From Microvirga sp. (GTDB taxonomy: Bacteria > Pseudomonadota > Alphaproteobacteria > Rhizobiales > Beijerinckiaceae), in NCBI RefSeq assembly GCF_014699075.1, contig NZ_JACXAB010000001.1:372001-436000 (forward strand): a stretch of 64,000 nt of DNA. The letters run 5' to 3'. Positions 48,748 through 57,880 of the stretch are shown one piece after another (within the stretch, counting starts at the first letter, position 1; each line of letters opens with the position of its first letter). The notes beneath the pieces are model-generated. The model saw only the letters and a list, made by a program, of their open reading frames with translations, searched no databases and was not told where the DNA came from. Both the position numbers and the translations under genes were made by a program.

Positions 48748-49697
48748 GACCGTGCCCTCCTGAGGAACAAGCCCGAGAGGCTCGGCACGATGCCGTTTCG
48801 CATGAAGATCATGGACACGATGATGATGAGGCCGAGCAACAGATGCTCGTATTCGTGGAAGACCGTCAGCGCCTGCGGCAACGTCACCAGGACGGCCGCG
48901 CCGACGATGCTGCCGACGACGGACCCAAGCCCGCCGAGAACCACGATGGTGACGAGTTCCACAGAATGCAGGAACCCGGCCTGATCCGGGTTGATGAAAC
49001 CGTTCATGAACGCGAGCGCCGAGCCGGCGATCGAGGCATAGACGGCGGCGATCACGAAGGCCTGCAGCTTGAAGCGGGCGACATCGACGCCCACCACCTG
49101 GGCCGCCACTTCGCTGTCATGCAGCGCACGGAAGGCCCGCCCCGTCGGGGTCTCGTCGAGGTTGAGCGCGATCCAGGTTCCGACGAGCAGGAGGGCACCC
49201 GTTACCCAATACCATGTGTACGATCCGCTGACGCGCCAGCCGAACAGGGTCAGACGCTCGACCGGCATGCCGTCCGGCCCGCCGGTCCAACGGCTTTCCG
49301 TCGAGATCACGAGCGCGATGAGCACGCCGAGGCCGAGGGTTGCAATGGCGAGATAATGCCCCTTCAGCCGCAGGATCGGGCGTCCGACCAGATAGGCAAG
49401 TACCGCGGAGAGGACGGCACCAATGAGAAGTGCCGCCCAGGGCGGGATGCCGAGATGCGTCGGCCCGATGGCAACGGCATAGGCTCCGATCCCGAAAAAC
49501 GCCGCGTGGCCGAGACTGACCTGGCCTGCCTGCCCCATGAGAATGTTGAGGCCGATAGCCGCCAGCGCCGACACCCACACGAGCGACGCCACGCGGAAGT
49601 AGTAGCTTGAAGGAAAGACGAGCGGGAGCACTGCGATGACGGCCGCCAGCACGGCGAGGGTCACGAAGCGCTGGTTCAGGAGAGCACCCATTCTCAC
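48744..49697 (-). CDS. livM: ABC transporter permease, LivM family
   Basis: This 317-residue inner-membrane protein has the LivM block ILMGQAGQVSLGHAAFFGIG near residue 52 and about eight to nine helices. The start overlaps the livH stop by ATGA, and its own stop overlaps livG in the same way. It is distinct in sequence from the LivM at the left edge of the window. Confidence 0.9.
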   Translation of the reverse strand: MRMGALLNQRFVTLAVLAAVIAVLPLVFPSSYYFRVASLVWVSALAAIGLNILMGQAGQVSLGHAAFFGIGAYAVAIGPTHLGIPPWAALLIGAVLSAVLAYLVGRPILRLKGHYLAIATLGLGVLIALVISTESRWTGGPDGMPVERLTLFGWRVSGSYTWYWVTGALLLVGTWIALNLDETPTGRAFRALHDSEVAAQVVGVDVARFKLQAFVIAAVYASIAGSALAFMNGFINPDQAGFLHSVELVTIVVLGGLGSVVGSIVGAAVLVTLPQALTVFHEYEHLLLGLIIIVSMIFMRNGIVPSLSGLFLRRARS

Positions 49698-50566
49698 ACC
49701 CTCTCGACGGCTCGGCGTCCGAACAGGCCCTGTGGGGCTGCGAACAGGACGATGAGAATGACCAGGAACGCGAAGGCGTCCTTATAGGTGGAACTCAGGT
49801 AGCCCGCACCGAAGGCTTCCAGAAGACCGAGCAGAAGCCCACCCACGACGGCTCCCAACGGGTTGCCCATGCCTCCCAACATGGCGGCGGCGAACCCTTT
49901 CAGGGCCAGCAGCGTCCCGACATCGTAATTCGTCAGGGTGATCGGCGTGACGAGAATGCCCGCGATCGCACCGATGGCCGCGGAACCTCCGAAAGCCAGT
50001 GCCATGATCGTGGTCGTGTTGATGCCCACTAGCCGGGCTGCCAGCCTGTTGGCCGCAGTGGCCAGAACAGCCTTGCCGAGAAGCGTGTGCTCAAGGAAGA
50101 CGTAAAGCGCCACCACGACCACTGCTGTTCCGCCGAGAACCCAGAAGCTCTGCGGCTGAACGGCCGCGCCAAGGATGTCGATCGGTGTCTCGCCCGTGAA
50201 GCCGGGAAGTTTGTGGAACTGCTTGTCGAAGACGATCGCGGCAAGACCACGGAGCAGGATCGACGCACCGATGGTGATGATGATGAGGGTTACAGCCGAC
50301 GCACCGCGGGCAGGCTCGATAGCGAAGCGATGGAGGAGAAGCCCGATCACCACAGCGGCCACAACGGCAATGACAGCAGCCAGAGGCAGCGGCACGCCGG
50401 CGGCCGATGCGAACACCGTCACCATCCCACCGAGCATGACGAACTCGCCCTGGGCGAAGTTCACCACGCCGGATGCATTGTAAATCAGCGTGAAGCCCAG
50501 CGCGACGAGCGCATAGACCGCGCCCACCGTCAGACCGGAGATGAGAAACTGGAGGAACTCGGCCAT
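49694..50566 (-). CDS. livH: ABC transporter permease, LivH family
   Basis: This 290-residue inner-membrane protein has the LivH signature IYNASGVVNFAQGEFVMLGG near residue 28. It lies 77 bases downstream of the binding-protein gene, with a hairpin between, and overlaps livM by four bases. Confidence 0.9.
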   Translation of the reverse strand: MAEFLQFLISGLTVGAVYALVALGFTLIYNASGVVNFAQGEFVMLGGMVTVFASAAGVPLPLAAVIAVVAAVVIGLLLHRFAIEPARGASAVTLIIITIGASILLRGLAAIVFDKQFHKLPGFTGETPIDILGAAVQPQSFWVLGGTAVVVVALYVFLEHTLLGKAVLATAANRLAARLVGINTTTIMALAFGGSAAIGAIAGILVTPITLTNYDVGTLLALKGFAAAMLGGMGNPLGAVVGGLLLGLLEAFGAGYLSSTYKDAFAFLVILIVLFAAPQGLFGRRAVERV

Positions 50567-50595
50567 GATGCTGTCCCGCGTTCGTCAGAGTGACG

Positions 50596-50624
50596 AACGG
50601 GAGGCCGATGATCAGCCTCCCGTT
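50596..50624 (-). terminator. Hairpin between binding protein and livH
   Basis: A perfect 10-base stem (AACGGGAGGC and its complement) with a 9-base loop lies 20 bases past the binding-protein stop. There is no T run. It has the same position as hairpins in the other two importer operons of the window and probably sets the receptor to permease ratio. Confidence 0.6.
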
Positions 50625-50643
50625 TGGTCCATACCGGCGAGGA

Positions 50644-51810
50644 TCAGCTGCCTGATGCCACCAGGTTCCAGTCGCCACCCTTGATCTCGAGCATGCGGAA
50701 GGCCGAGAGATCGAGGCCGAGATGATCCGTGGCCGACATGTTCACGATGCCGCCGGTTCCCACGAAGCCCTTGGTCTTCTCGATCTCGTCACGGATCTTC
50801 CCGGAATCCGTGGAGTTGGCGCGCTTCATCGCCTCGACCAGGATGAAGAGACCGTCATAGGCATGGCCGCCGAAAGTCGAGACGGGTTGCTTCGTGGCGC
50901 TCTCGTAGGCCTGCTTGTACTCGGTCACCACCTTCTTCTGCGGATCGCTGTCAGGCAGCTTGTCGCCCACGAGCAGGGCTGCGGCCGGCAGGCGAACACC
51001 TTCCGCCGCAGCACCCGCGAGATCGATGAAGCTCTTCGAGGCAACGCCGTGGCTCTGGTAGAACGGGATGCTGTTCATGCCGAGCTGCGCATAGTTGCGG
51101 GTCACGATGGCAGGACCCTGGCCGAAGCCTGGGTTCACCACGGCCTGCACGCCGGCGGTGTTCTTGATCTTGGTGAGCTGAGCGGTCATGTCACTGTCGC
51201 GCGGGCCGTAATTCTCGTCGGCGACGATCTGCATGCCGTAATTCGGCGCGACCTTCACACATTGCGCCCGCATGGAAGCGCCGAAGCCGTCGGTTCCTGA
51301 GATCAGGCCGATCTTGGTAAGATTGCGCCGCTTGAGATCCTCGAAGATCTTCTCGCAGGCCATCTTGTCGGTATGCGGCGTCTTGAAGACAAACTTGCGC
51401 ACGGGGTCGATCACCTCGATGGCACCCGCGAGCGAAATGAAGGGGATCTTGGCATCCTCGAACACCGGAATCATCGCCATGGTGCTGCCGGTGGTCGTGC
51501 CGCCGACCATGGCAATCACCTCGTCATCCTCGACGAGGCGTGTCGCGAAGGTGCGGGCCTTGTTGGCGTCGCCGCCATCGTCGTAGATCACGAGTTCGAT
51601 CTTCTTGCCGGCAACACCGCCGGCCGCGTTGATCTTGTCGACATAGAGCCGCAGCGTCTTGTCCTCGGGCTCTCCAAGGAACGACGATGGGCCGGTGACC
51701 GAGAGCACCGATCCGATCTTGACGGTATCCTGCGCGTTGGCGCCGTGAGACATGCCAACACTGAGAGCGCCGGCAGCCAGCATCATCTTGAGCGTCGTTT
51801 GTGATTTCAT
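50644..51810 (-). CDS. Periplasmic ABC substrate-binding protein of the LivHMGF transporter
   Basis: This 388-residue type I binding protein has a signal peptide (LKMMLAAGALSVGMSHGANA) and the mature start VKIGSVLSVTGPSSFLGEPE. Central family blocks include MVGGTTTGSTMAMIPVFEDA. It leads the livHMGF operon and is divergent from paaGIK-paaR. A TetR-type operator stands in the shared upstream region, so phenylacetate or a related aryl acid is a plausible ligand. The other candidate is the substrate of the FAD monooxygenase operon at the far end. Confidence 0.9.
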   Translation of the reverse strand: MKSQTTLKMMLAAGALSVGMSHGANAQDTVKIGSVLSVTGPSSFLGEPEDKTLRLYVDKINAAGGVAGKKIELVIYDDGGDANKARTFATRLVEDDEVIAMVGGTTTGSTMAMIPVFEDAKIPFISLAGAIEVIDPVRKFVFKTPHTDKMACEKIFEDLKRRNLTKIGLISGTDGFGASMRAQCVKVAPNYGMQIVADENYGPRDSDMTAQLTKIKNTAGVQAVVNPGFGQGPAIVTRNYAQLGMNSIPFYQSHGVASKSFIDLAGAAAEGVRLPAAALLVGDKLPDSDPQKKVVTEYKQAYESATKQPVSTFGGHAYDGLFILVEAMKRANSTDSGKIRDEIEKTKGFVGTGGIVNMSATDHLGLDLSAFRMLEIKGGDWNLVASGS

Positions 51811-52157
51811 CCGTTTCCTCCTGGTTGTCGTCGTTTGTTTTTATGTGTTCTTGCACCGTGAGTCGTCCCACCAGCGACCCTTCAGGTCATGGCGGCTCGA
51901 ACACGGTGGAATGGGAAAGCCGTACGGGTGAAGCAGGCGTCGATGCTTCGGCAGTCATGTGGGTGCACAGCCTGCGAGGCTTGGGTGAGCGTATCCCGAT
52001 GGTCTTCGAAAAATCCCATCTCATGCGGCTCCGTGCGAGCTGTGAATGCTCTCATTGACCCTTTGTCCAACATCAATATAATTGACCGAACGGTTGGTCA
52101 ATAGTAAACAAGTCGCAAGACGACCCGCTTGCCATCAGCGAAGAATTCGGGAGGGCC
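51811..52157. other. Divergent region between the ABC transporter and paa operons
   Basis: This is 347 bases without a convincing gene. The right third is AT-rich and holds the TetR-type operator at 52082-52101, with TTGACC facing both ways. Nothing is recognised in 51830-52060. Confidence 0.55.
52082..52101. promoter_or_regulatory. TetR-type operator (PaaR site 1)
   Basis: TTGACC and GGTCAA form an inverted repeat around a 14-base core ACCGAACGGTTGGT. That core shares 12 of 14 bases with the perfect palindrome before paaZ. TTGACC can act as the -35 element for paaG, with TAAACA 17 bases on. On the other strand TTGACC with TATTGA 17 bases on faces the transporter operon. Confidence 0.65.
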
Positions 52158-52952
52158 ATGGTGGAGAATGATCTCATCCTCACGGACAGGCGAGAGGGCT
52201 ACCGCGTCATCACCCTCAACCGGCCCGATCGCCTCAACTCCTTCAACGAGGCGATGCATGCGGCCCTGATGACGGCGCTTCTCGATGCGGAGGCTGATGG
52301 TGATTGCCGAGCGCTGATCCTCACCGGCGCCGGGCGCGGATTCTGCGCCGGCCAGGACCTGTCGGACCGCGTCTTCAGCCCGGGGCAGGCGCCCGATCTC
52401 TCCTCCACGCTGGAGCGGCTCTACAACCCGCTCGTGCGCAAGCTGCGCGCATTGCAGATGCCCGTCATCTGCGCCGTCAACGGCGTGGCGGCCGGTGCCG
52501 GCGCCAACATCGCGCTCGCCTGCGACATCATACTGGCGGCGCGCTCGGCAAAATTCATCCAGGCCTTTGCGAAGCTCGGCCTCGTTCCCGACTCTGGGGG
52601 AACCTGGTTCCTGCCGCGCCTCGTCGGCCCAGCCCGCGCCCGTGCTCTCGCCCTGCTCGCCGAACCGGTGCAGGCTGAGCAGGCGGAAGCCTGGGGCATG
52701 ATCTGGAAGGCGGTCGACGATGCAAGCCTCATGGACGAGGCGCATCGCCTGGCAGCTCACTTCGCGACGCAGCCGACCGTCGGTCTTGGGCTGATCAAGC
52801 AAGCGCTCGATGCTTCGCAGACGAATGATCTCAGTCAGCAACTCGATTTGGAGCGAGACCTGCAGGGCCGGGCCGGCCGTACGCCGGACTACGTGGAAGG
52901 CGTCATGGCCTTCTTCGAGAAGCGGCAGCCCAAGTTCACGGGAAAAGCCTGA
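52158..52952 (+). CDS. paaG: Ring 1,2-epoxyphenylacetyl-CoA isomerase, enoyl-CoA hydratase family
   Basis: This 264-residue crotonase-fold protein has the oxyanion-hole block LILTGAGRGFCAGQDLSDR near residue 58 and the second block VNGVAAGAGANIALACDIIL. The Asp near 136 (LVPDSGGTWFLPRLVG) is typical of PaaG. It turns the ring epoxide into oxepin-CoA. It is first in the operon paaG-paaI-paaK-paaR, with the TetR-type operator 57 bases upstream. Its stop and the paaI start overlap as TGATG. Confidence 0.88.
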   Translation: MVENDLILTDRREGYRVITLNRPDRLNSFNEAMHAALMTALLDAEADGDCRALILTGAGRGFCAGQDLSDRVFSPGQAPDLSSTLERLYNPLVRKLRALQMPVICAVNGVAAGAGANIALACDIILAARSAKFIQAFAKLGLVPDSGGTWFLPRLVGPARARALALLAEPVQAEQAEAWGMIWKAVDDASLMDEAHRLAAHFATQPTVGLGLIKQALDASQTNDLSQQLDLERDLQGRAGRTPDYVEGVMAFFEKRQPKFTGKA

Positions 52953-53428
52953 TGGACGCGCCCTCCTCCGTCATCGCCGCCCACGACGTCGCGCAAGCCT
53001 GCGCGCAAGCCATGTGGGCCGAGGATCAGGCGAGCCAGGGCCTCGGCATGGTGGTGGAGCGGGTGGCACCCGGCGAGGCGGTTCTGTCCATGCCGATCCG
53101 CCCCGACATGACGAACGGCCACGGCATCTGCCACGGCGGCTTCATCTTCACGCTGGCCGACTCGGCCTTTGCGTTCGCCTGCAACACCTACAACCAGCGC
53201 ACCGTCGCGCAGCAATGCACTGTCACGTTCCTGCAGCCCGGCCGGCGGGGCGACACGCTCACGGCCCATGCAGTGGAGCGCAATCGCTCCGGCCGCTCCG
53301 GCATTTACGATGTGACGGTTCGCAACGGTCAGGGCGAGGTTGTTGCCGAGTTCCGCGGGCATTCGCGCACGATCGCCGGCACGCTGCTCGCGTCAGGGAC
53401 GGCCGAGACGGAACCAACAACAAAATGA
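52952..53428 (+). CDS. paaI: Hotdog-fold acyl-CoA thioesterase, PaaI
   Basis: This 158-residue thioesterase has the PaaI block MTNGHGICHGGFIFTLADSA near residue 50, where Asn/His and Asp line the active site, and YNQRTVAQQCTVTFLQPGRR after it. It removes CoA from dead-end ring-hydroxylated phenylacetyl-CoA species and so rescues the CoA pool. It is coupled to paaG by a one-base overlap. Confidence 0.9.
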   Translation: MDAPSSVIAAHDVAQACAQAMWAEDQASQGLGMVVERVAPGEAVLSMPIRPDMTNGHGICHGGFIFTLADSAFAFACNTYNQRTVAQQCTVTFLQPGRRGDTLTAHAVERNRSGRSGIYDVTVRNGQGEVVAEFRGHSRTIAGTLLASGTAETEPTTK

Positions 53429-53441
53429 ATGGGAGGTTTGC

Positions 53442-54776
53442 TTGAACCAGATTCCGCTCCGCAAGCTGTCCGAACTCAAACCCCAGTCCTCTTCCCTCGA
53501 CCGGCTGGAACTCGCATCCCGTGACGAGCTCTCCGCATGGCAGCGCGAGCGCCTCGCCTGGTCCCTGCGCCACGCCTACGAGAACGTGCCGCACTACCGA
53601 GCAAAGTTCGACGCAGCCGGCGTTCATCCGGACGACTTCAAGGATCTCGGCGACCTCGCCAAATTTCCGTTCACCACCAAGGCGGACCTGCGCGACAATT
53701 ATCCCTTCGGCATGTTCGCCGTGCCTCAGGATCAGGTCGCCCGCGTGCACGGCTCGTCGGGCACCACCGGCAAGCCCACGGTCGTGGGTTATACCAAGCG
53801 CGACATCGATACCTGGGCCGATGTGATGGCGCGCTCGATCCGGGCGAGCGGCGCGCGTCCGGGCATGAAGGTGCATGTGGCCTATGGCTACGGTCTCTTC
53901 ACCGGCGGGTTGGGCGCACATTACGGCGCGGAGCGCCTCGGCTGCATGGTGATCCCCATGTCGGGCGGCATGACCGAGCGCCAGGTGCAGCTCATCCAGG
54001 ATTTCCAGCCCGACGTGATCATGGTCACGCCCTCATACATGCTGGCGATCCTGGACGAATTCCGCAAGCAGGGTCTCGATCCACGCCAATCGTCGCTTAA
54101 AGTCGGCATCTTCGGCGCGGAGCCCTGGACGAACGCCATGCGGGCCGAGATCGAGGAGGCCTTCGACATCCATGCGGTGGACATCTACGGCCTCTCCGAG
54201 GTCATGGGTCCGGGCGTCGCCTGCGAGTGCATCGAGACCAAGGATGGCCTGCACATCTGGGAGGATCACTTCTACCCGGAGGTGATCCATCCGGTCACGG
54301 GCGAGGTGCTGCCCGACGGCGAGGAGGGTGAGCTTGTCTTCACGTCGCTGACCAAGGAGGCCATGCCCGTCATCCGCTACCGCACCCGCGACCTGACCCG
54401 GCTCATGCCCGGCACCGCGCGCACCATGCGGCGCATGGAGAAGGTCACCGGCCGCACCGATGACATGATGATCATCCGCGGCGTGAACGTCTTCCCCACC
54501 CAGATCGAGGAAAAGCTCCTGCAGATCCCGACCCTGTCGGGCCACTACCAGATCGTGCTGACCCGCGATGGCCGCATGGACCAGATGGAGATCCGGGCCG
54601 AGATCCGGCCGGAGGCCGACTACCCGGAAACCCGCAAGGCGGCCGCGGACCGCTTGGGACAGGCAATCAAGGATACCATTGGCATCACAGCTCAGGTAAA
54701 CGTCCTCGACCCTGAAGGGATCGAGCGTTCGCTGGGTAAGGCGAAGCGCGTGATCGACCGCAGACCGAAAGAATAG
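53442..54776 (+). CDS. paaK: Phenylacetate-CoA ligase, TTG start
   Basis: This 444-residue adenylate-forming ligase activates phenylacetate with ATP and CoA, the first step of the pathway. The P-loop-like motif is VHGSSGTTGKPTVVGYT near residue 105. IYGLSEVMGPGVACEC and RTDDMMIIRGVNVFPTQIEE are family landmarks. No ATG fits; TTG 53442 (NQIPLRKLSELKP) follows GGGAGG at good spacing and gives the normal PaaK length. It lies 13 bases after paaI and 7 bases before paaR. Confidence 0.9.
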   Translation: MNQIPLRKLSELKPQSSSLDRLELASRDELSAWQRERLAWSLRHAYENVPHYRAKFDAAGVHPDDFKDLGDLAKFPFTTKADLRDNYPFGMFAVPQDQVARVHGSSGTTGKPTVVGYTKRDIDTWADVMARSIRASGARPGMKVHVAYGYGLFTGGLGAHYGAERLGCMVIPMSGGMTERQVQLIQDFQPDVIMVTPSYMLAILDEFRKQGLDPRQSSLKVGIFGAEPWTNAMRAEIEEAFDIHAVDIYGLSEVMGPGVACECIETKDGLHIWEDHFYPEVIHPVTGEVLPDGEEGELVFTSLTKEAMPVIRYRTRDLTRLMPGTARTMRRMEKVTGRTDDMMIIRGVNVFPTQIEEKLLQIPTLSGHYQIVLTRDGRMDQMEIRAEIRPEADYPETRKAAADRLGQAIKDTIGITAQVNVLDPEGIERSLGKAKRVIDRRPKE

Positions 54777-54783
54777 CAAACCC

Positions 54784-55419
54784 ATGGCCCGCACCCGCGC
54801 CAGCAATTACGACGACAAACGCCGGGCGATCCTCGATCGCTCAGCCGAGCTCTTTGCCGAGCATGGCTATGACCGCGCCTCCATGAGCAAGATCGCCGAG
54901 GCCTGCGGGGTCTCTAAAGCAAACCTCTACCATTACTACCGGGACAAGGAGGAACTGCTCTTCGACGTGATCCGCTTCCACCTCGAGGAACTGCTTGAGG
55001 TGGTGGAAGCCGCCGACCGGCCGGACCTTGCACCCGGCGATCGTCTCAGGACGCTCGTTGCCGCGATCCTTGAAGCCTACCGGGACGCGGATGCCCAACA
55101 CAGCGTTCAGATCAACGGCCTTCGCCTGCTGCCGTCCGACCGTCAGGCCGAGCTCAAATCCATGGAACGCGATCTGGTAAAGATCTTCTCCGACGCGGTG
55201 GCCGGCGTCGCGCCTCAGCTCAAGGGAACGAAGCTGCTCAAGCCCGTGACCATGTCCCTCTTCGGCATGATCAACTGGCACTATCTCTGGTTCAAGAGCA
55301 ACGGCGAAGTGACGCGAGCGGATTATGCGGAGCTTGTCGCGCAGCTGATCGTGGACGGAACGCGCAATCTCCACGCCGACTCCGCAGCGGCGCCACGTCG
55401 CGTCACGGCCGCGGAGTAA
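54784..55419 (+). CDS. paaR: TetR/AcrR-family regulator, PaaR-like
   Basis: This 211-residue repressor has a TetR HTH (YDRASMSKIAEACGVSKANL with YHYYRDKEELLFDVI, about residues 29-63) and a helical effector domain. It is last in the paaGIK operon. Two operators of matching core stand before paaG and paaZ. In other bacteria PaaR is released by phenylacetyl-CoA; the same ligand is likely here. Confidence 0.85.
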   Translation: MARTRASNYDDKRRAILDRSAELFAEHGYDRASMSKIAEACGVSKANLYHYYRDKEELLFDVIRFHLEELLEVVEAADRPDLAPGDRLRTLVAAILEAYRDADAQHSVQINGLRLLPSDRQAELKSMERDLVKIFSDAVAGVAPQLKGTKLLKPVTMSLFGMINWHYLWFKSNGEVTRADYAELVAQLIVDGTRNLHADSAAAPRRVTAAE

Positions 55420-55448
55420 CGAACGGGCAACTCTGCACGGGTTTGAGA

Positions 55449-56252
55449 TTACTGCAAGGAGACCTGTCCGTCGACCTCATGCGGTGCGGCACCGGGAGCA
55501 ATAAGACCGAACCGCGAGAGAATCGGGCGGACGATGCCCTGCCATTGGGCGAGAAGTTCCGCCCTGCCCTTCTGGCGCAATCCGTACTTCCGATGCTGCG
55601 CGAAATGATCCGACATGCTGCTCCCGAAAGTATCAGCAACCCGCGGATACCAGTAGTTCACTGAGGCTTGAGCATCAGTCCTGTCGTGACCCTTCTCCAG
55701 TGCCGCCTGCAGCCCGTGCTCACCGAGTTCCGCGTGGTGCCTCTCGACGGGTAGGACGGCTGTGAGGACATCAGCAAGAGGCTGGTAGGAGCCGCGGCTG
55801 AGCTCATCGAGCTGCACCACGGTCGCCTGTCCCATAAGGCAGTTCATGACCACCGCATCAACCCAGCCGTTGATCGGATAGTGAAACACATTAAGGCGCA
55901 TGTCTCCGTCCATACGCCGCATGCCGAGTGTAACGCTGCGATCGAGGCGCGAGGCCCAGGGGTGAGCCCCCACATACTGATCCATGTTGGCCCCGAACTG
56001 CTCCATCAATTCGAGAACCTGGCGGGCATGATCGAATTTCTGCAGCACGATGTGCGTGGCTGTGATCCGCTCCCTGAGGCCAGGCGCCAGGTTGATGCAG
56101 TCGGCAAAGCCTGAAGCGCCGGCCATCTCGGAATCGACGAAGATCGACATCAGGCGCATGAGCTCCGCGCGATATCGGGGCGTCACATTGTCGGGCGCGC
56201 TCAGGCGGCCGCCGCCGGCCACGAAGCTGACAAGGCCTTCTTCATCGACCAT
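55449..56252 (-). CDS. PaaA/PaaC-like ferritin-fold protein, extra to the five-gene oxygenase set
   Basis: This 267-residue helical protein resembles the phenylacetic acid catabolic (PaaA_PaaC) family but is neither the PaaA nor the PaaC of this cluster. Of the expected di-iron ligands, E42 (DSEMAG), H75 and the second ExxH (E170/H173 in PVERHHAELGEHG) are visible. The first ExxH has Lys72 in place of Glu. It follows paaE by 15 bases and is the last gene of paaABCDE. It may be a non-catalytic partner or an altered oxygenase subunit. Confidence 0.72.
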   Translation of the reverse strand: MVDEEGLVSFVAGGGRLSAPDNVTPRYRAELMRLMSIFVDSEMAGASGFADCINLAPGLRERITATHIVLQKFDHARQVLELMEQFGANMDQYVGAHPWASRLDRSVTLGMRRMDGDMRLNVFHYPINGWVDAVVMNCLMGQATVVQLDELSRGSYQPLADVLTAVLPVERHHAELGEHGLQAALEKGHDRTDAQASVNYWYPRVADTFGSSMSDHFAQHRKYGLRQKGRAELLAQWQGIVRPILSRFGLIAPGAAPHEVDGQVSLQ

Positions 56253-56267
56253 GGCGCACCTCCTCGG

Positions 56268-57344
56268 TCACTTGTCGAAATCGACCAGGATCTTGTCGCT
56301 CACCGGATAGCTCTGGCAGGTGAGAATATAGCCCCGGGTGATCTCGTAATCCTCCAAGGCGAAGTTGGCATCCATGTCGACCTCACCCTCGACCAGCATC
56401 GCCCGGCAGGTGGAGCAGACTCCGCCCTTGCAGGCGTAAGGCAACTCAAGCCCTTCCTGGGTGGCGGCATCGAGCACCGACGCGGTGCCTTTCTCGAACG
56501 ACAGGGTCCGGGCGCGTCCGTCAATGACGATGGTGGCCTCGCAGAGATCCTTGTGATTTCGGGCCTGCTCTTCTTCGGGCTTGCGCGGGCGGCGGCTTGG
56601 CGTGGATGTGGCGAAGAGCTCGAACTTGATCTTGCGCTTGTCGAGCCCGTGTTCCTCAAGGCTTTTCGCGACCCCCAGCATCATGTCCTGCGGCCCGCAG
56701 ATGAAGGCGGTGTCGATGGTGGACGCGTCGATCCAGTGTTCGAGAAGCTGGTCGCACTTCTCCTTGGTCAGACGGCCGTTGAACAGGTCGATGTCCTGCT
56801 GCTCGCGGCTGAGGATATGGATGAGGCTGAAGCGCTCGAGATGCTCGCTCTTGAGATCCTCCAACTCCTCCCGGAACATGATGGAGCTCGATGCACGGTT
56901 GCCGTAGAAGAGGGTGAAGGAGGATTGCGGCTCTGCCAGAAGCGTCGTCTTGATGATGCTCAGCAGCGGTGTGATTCCGCTGCCCGCCGCAAAGCCCACA
57001 AAATGCCTTTTCTGCGTCTTGTCGAGGGGCACGAAGAAGTTGCCCATCGGCGGCATGGCCTCGATCACATGGCCGGAGGCCAGCTGCTCGCTTACCCAGT
57101 TCGAGAACACACCGCCTGCGATCTTCTTGATGCCGATCCGGAGCTTTCCCTCCGTCGGAGCGGCGCAGATGGAATAGGACCGCCGGACCTCGTCGCCATC
57201 GATATTCGTGCGCAGGGTCAGGTATTGCCCCGGCGAGAAACTAAACGCCTCCTTGTGCTCATCCGGCACGTCCAGCGTGAGGATGATGGCATCGCGCGTC
57301 TCGCGCCTGACGTCGGCAACAGTGACGGGGTAGAACTTTGTCAT
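56268..57344 (-). CDS. paaE: Phenylacetyl-CoA epoxidase reductase subunit
   Basis: This 358-residue NADPH-dependent reductase has the flavin block VRRSYSICAAPTEGKLRIGI, the nucleotide block FVGFAAGSGITPLLSIIKTT, and a C-terminal 2Fe-2S domain with Cys ligands in LPYACKGGVCSTCRA and YILTCQ. It supplies electrons to the PaaABCD epoxidase. ATG 57344 matches the family N-terminus (KFYPVTVADVRRETRDA); the longer frame to 57485 would overlap paaD. Confidence 0.92.
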   Translation of the reverse strand: MTKFYPVTVADVRRETRDAIILTLDVPDEHKEAFSFSPGQYLTLRTNIDGDEVRRSYSICAAPTEGKLRIGIKKIAGGVFSNWVSEQLASGHVIEAMPPMGNFFVPLDKTQKRHFVGFAAGSGITPLLSIIKTTLLAEPQSSFTLFYGNRASSSIMFREELEDLKSEHLERFSLIHILSREQQDIDLFNGRLTKEKCDQLLEHWIDASTIDTAFICGPQDMMLGVAKSLEEHGLDKRKIKFELFATSTPSRRPRKPEEEQARNHKDLCEATIVIDGRARTLSFEKGTASVLDAATQEGLELPYACKGGVCSTCRAMLVEGEVDMDANFALEDYEITRGYILTCQSYPVSDKILVDFDK

Positions 57345-57360
57345 GGAGCGTCCGCTCGTT

Positions 57361-57873
57361 TCAAATGCACTTGAAGTAGTCGAAAGGCTCGAGGCAATCG
57401 TCGCATCGGTACTGCGCCTTGCAGGGCGTCGAGCCGAACTCGCTGATGCGGGCGGTATTCTCGGATTTGCAGCGCGGGCAGGCAATCGTCAGCGGCTTGC
57501 GCAGCAGGCGGTCGAATACCGAGGGGCCTCCCGCGTTCTCGGCCGGCGGCGCGATGCCGTAAGCTTCGAGCTTGCGCCTTCCTTCAGCACTGATCCAGTC
57601 CGTTGTCCAAGGCGGGGATAGCCGGCGTTCGACGCGCAGGCGATCAAGTCCCTTCGCTCGCAGGGCTGACTCGATGTCGAGCGCAATGACACTCGTTGCA
57701 GGGCAGCCCGAATAGGTGGGTGTGATCGCCACGACGAGGTCGTCGCCCGACCATTGCACATCGCGGACGATGCCGAGATCCATGACGGAGACGGCAGGCA
57801 CTTCCGGGTCCGGAACCTCTTCCAGCCACGTTCTGATCTGCTCCAGATCCGGCCGCGTCAGGCTGCTCGTCAT
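57361..57873 (-). CDS. paaD: Phenylacetyl-CoA epoxidase subunit/assembly factor PaaD
   Basis: This 170-residue protein has an N-terminal MIP18-like domain (VPDPEVPAVSVMDLGIVRDV and TPTYSGCPATSVI with its Cys). A C-terminal zinc-ribbon-like part has Cys pairs (ACPRCKSENTARIS; YRCDDCLEPF). PaaD is thought to help metal cluster assembly of the epoxidase. It lies 7 bases after paaC. Confidence 0.9.
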   Translation of the reverse strand: MTSSLTRPDLEQIRTWLEEVPDPEVPAVSVMDLGIVRDVQWSGDDLVVAITPTYSGCPATSVIALDIESALRAKGLDRLRVERRLSPPWTTDWISAEGRRKLEAYGIAPPAENAGGPSVFDRLLRKPLTIACPRCKSENTARISEFGSTPCKAQYRCDDCLEPFDYFKCI

Positions 57874-57880
57874 CGCCGCC

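Noticed and set aside
51801-52058. A plus-strand frame of 85 codons upstream of the paaG operon
   Set aside because: It starts inside the binding-protein leader, has no ribosome site, and is rich in Ser/Cys/Trp without any family pattern.
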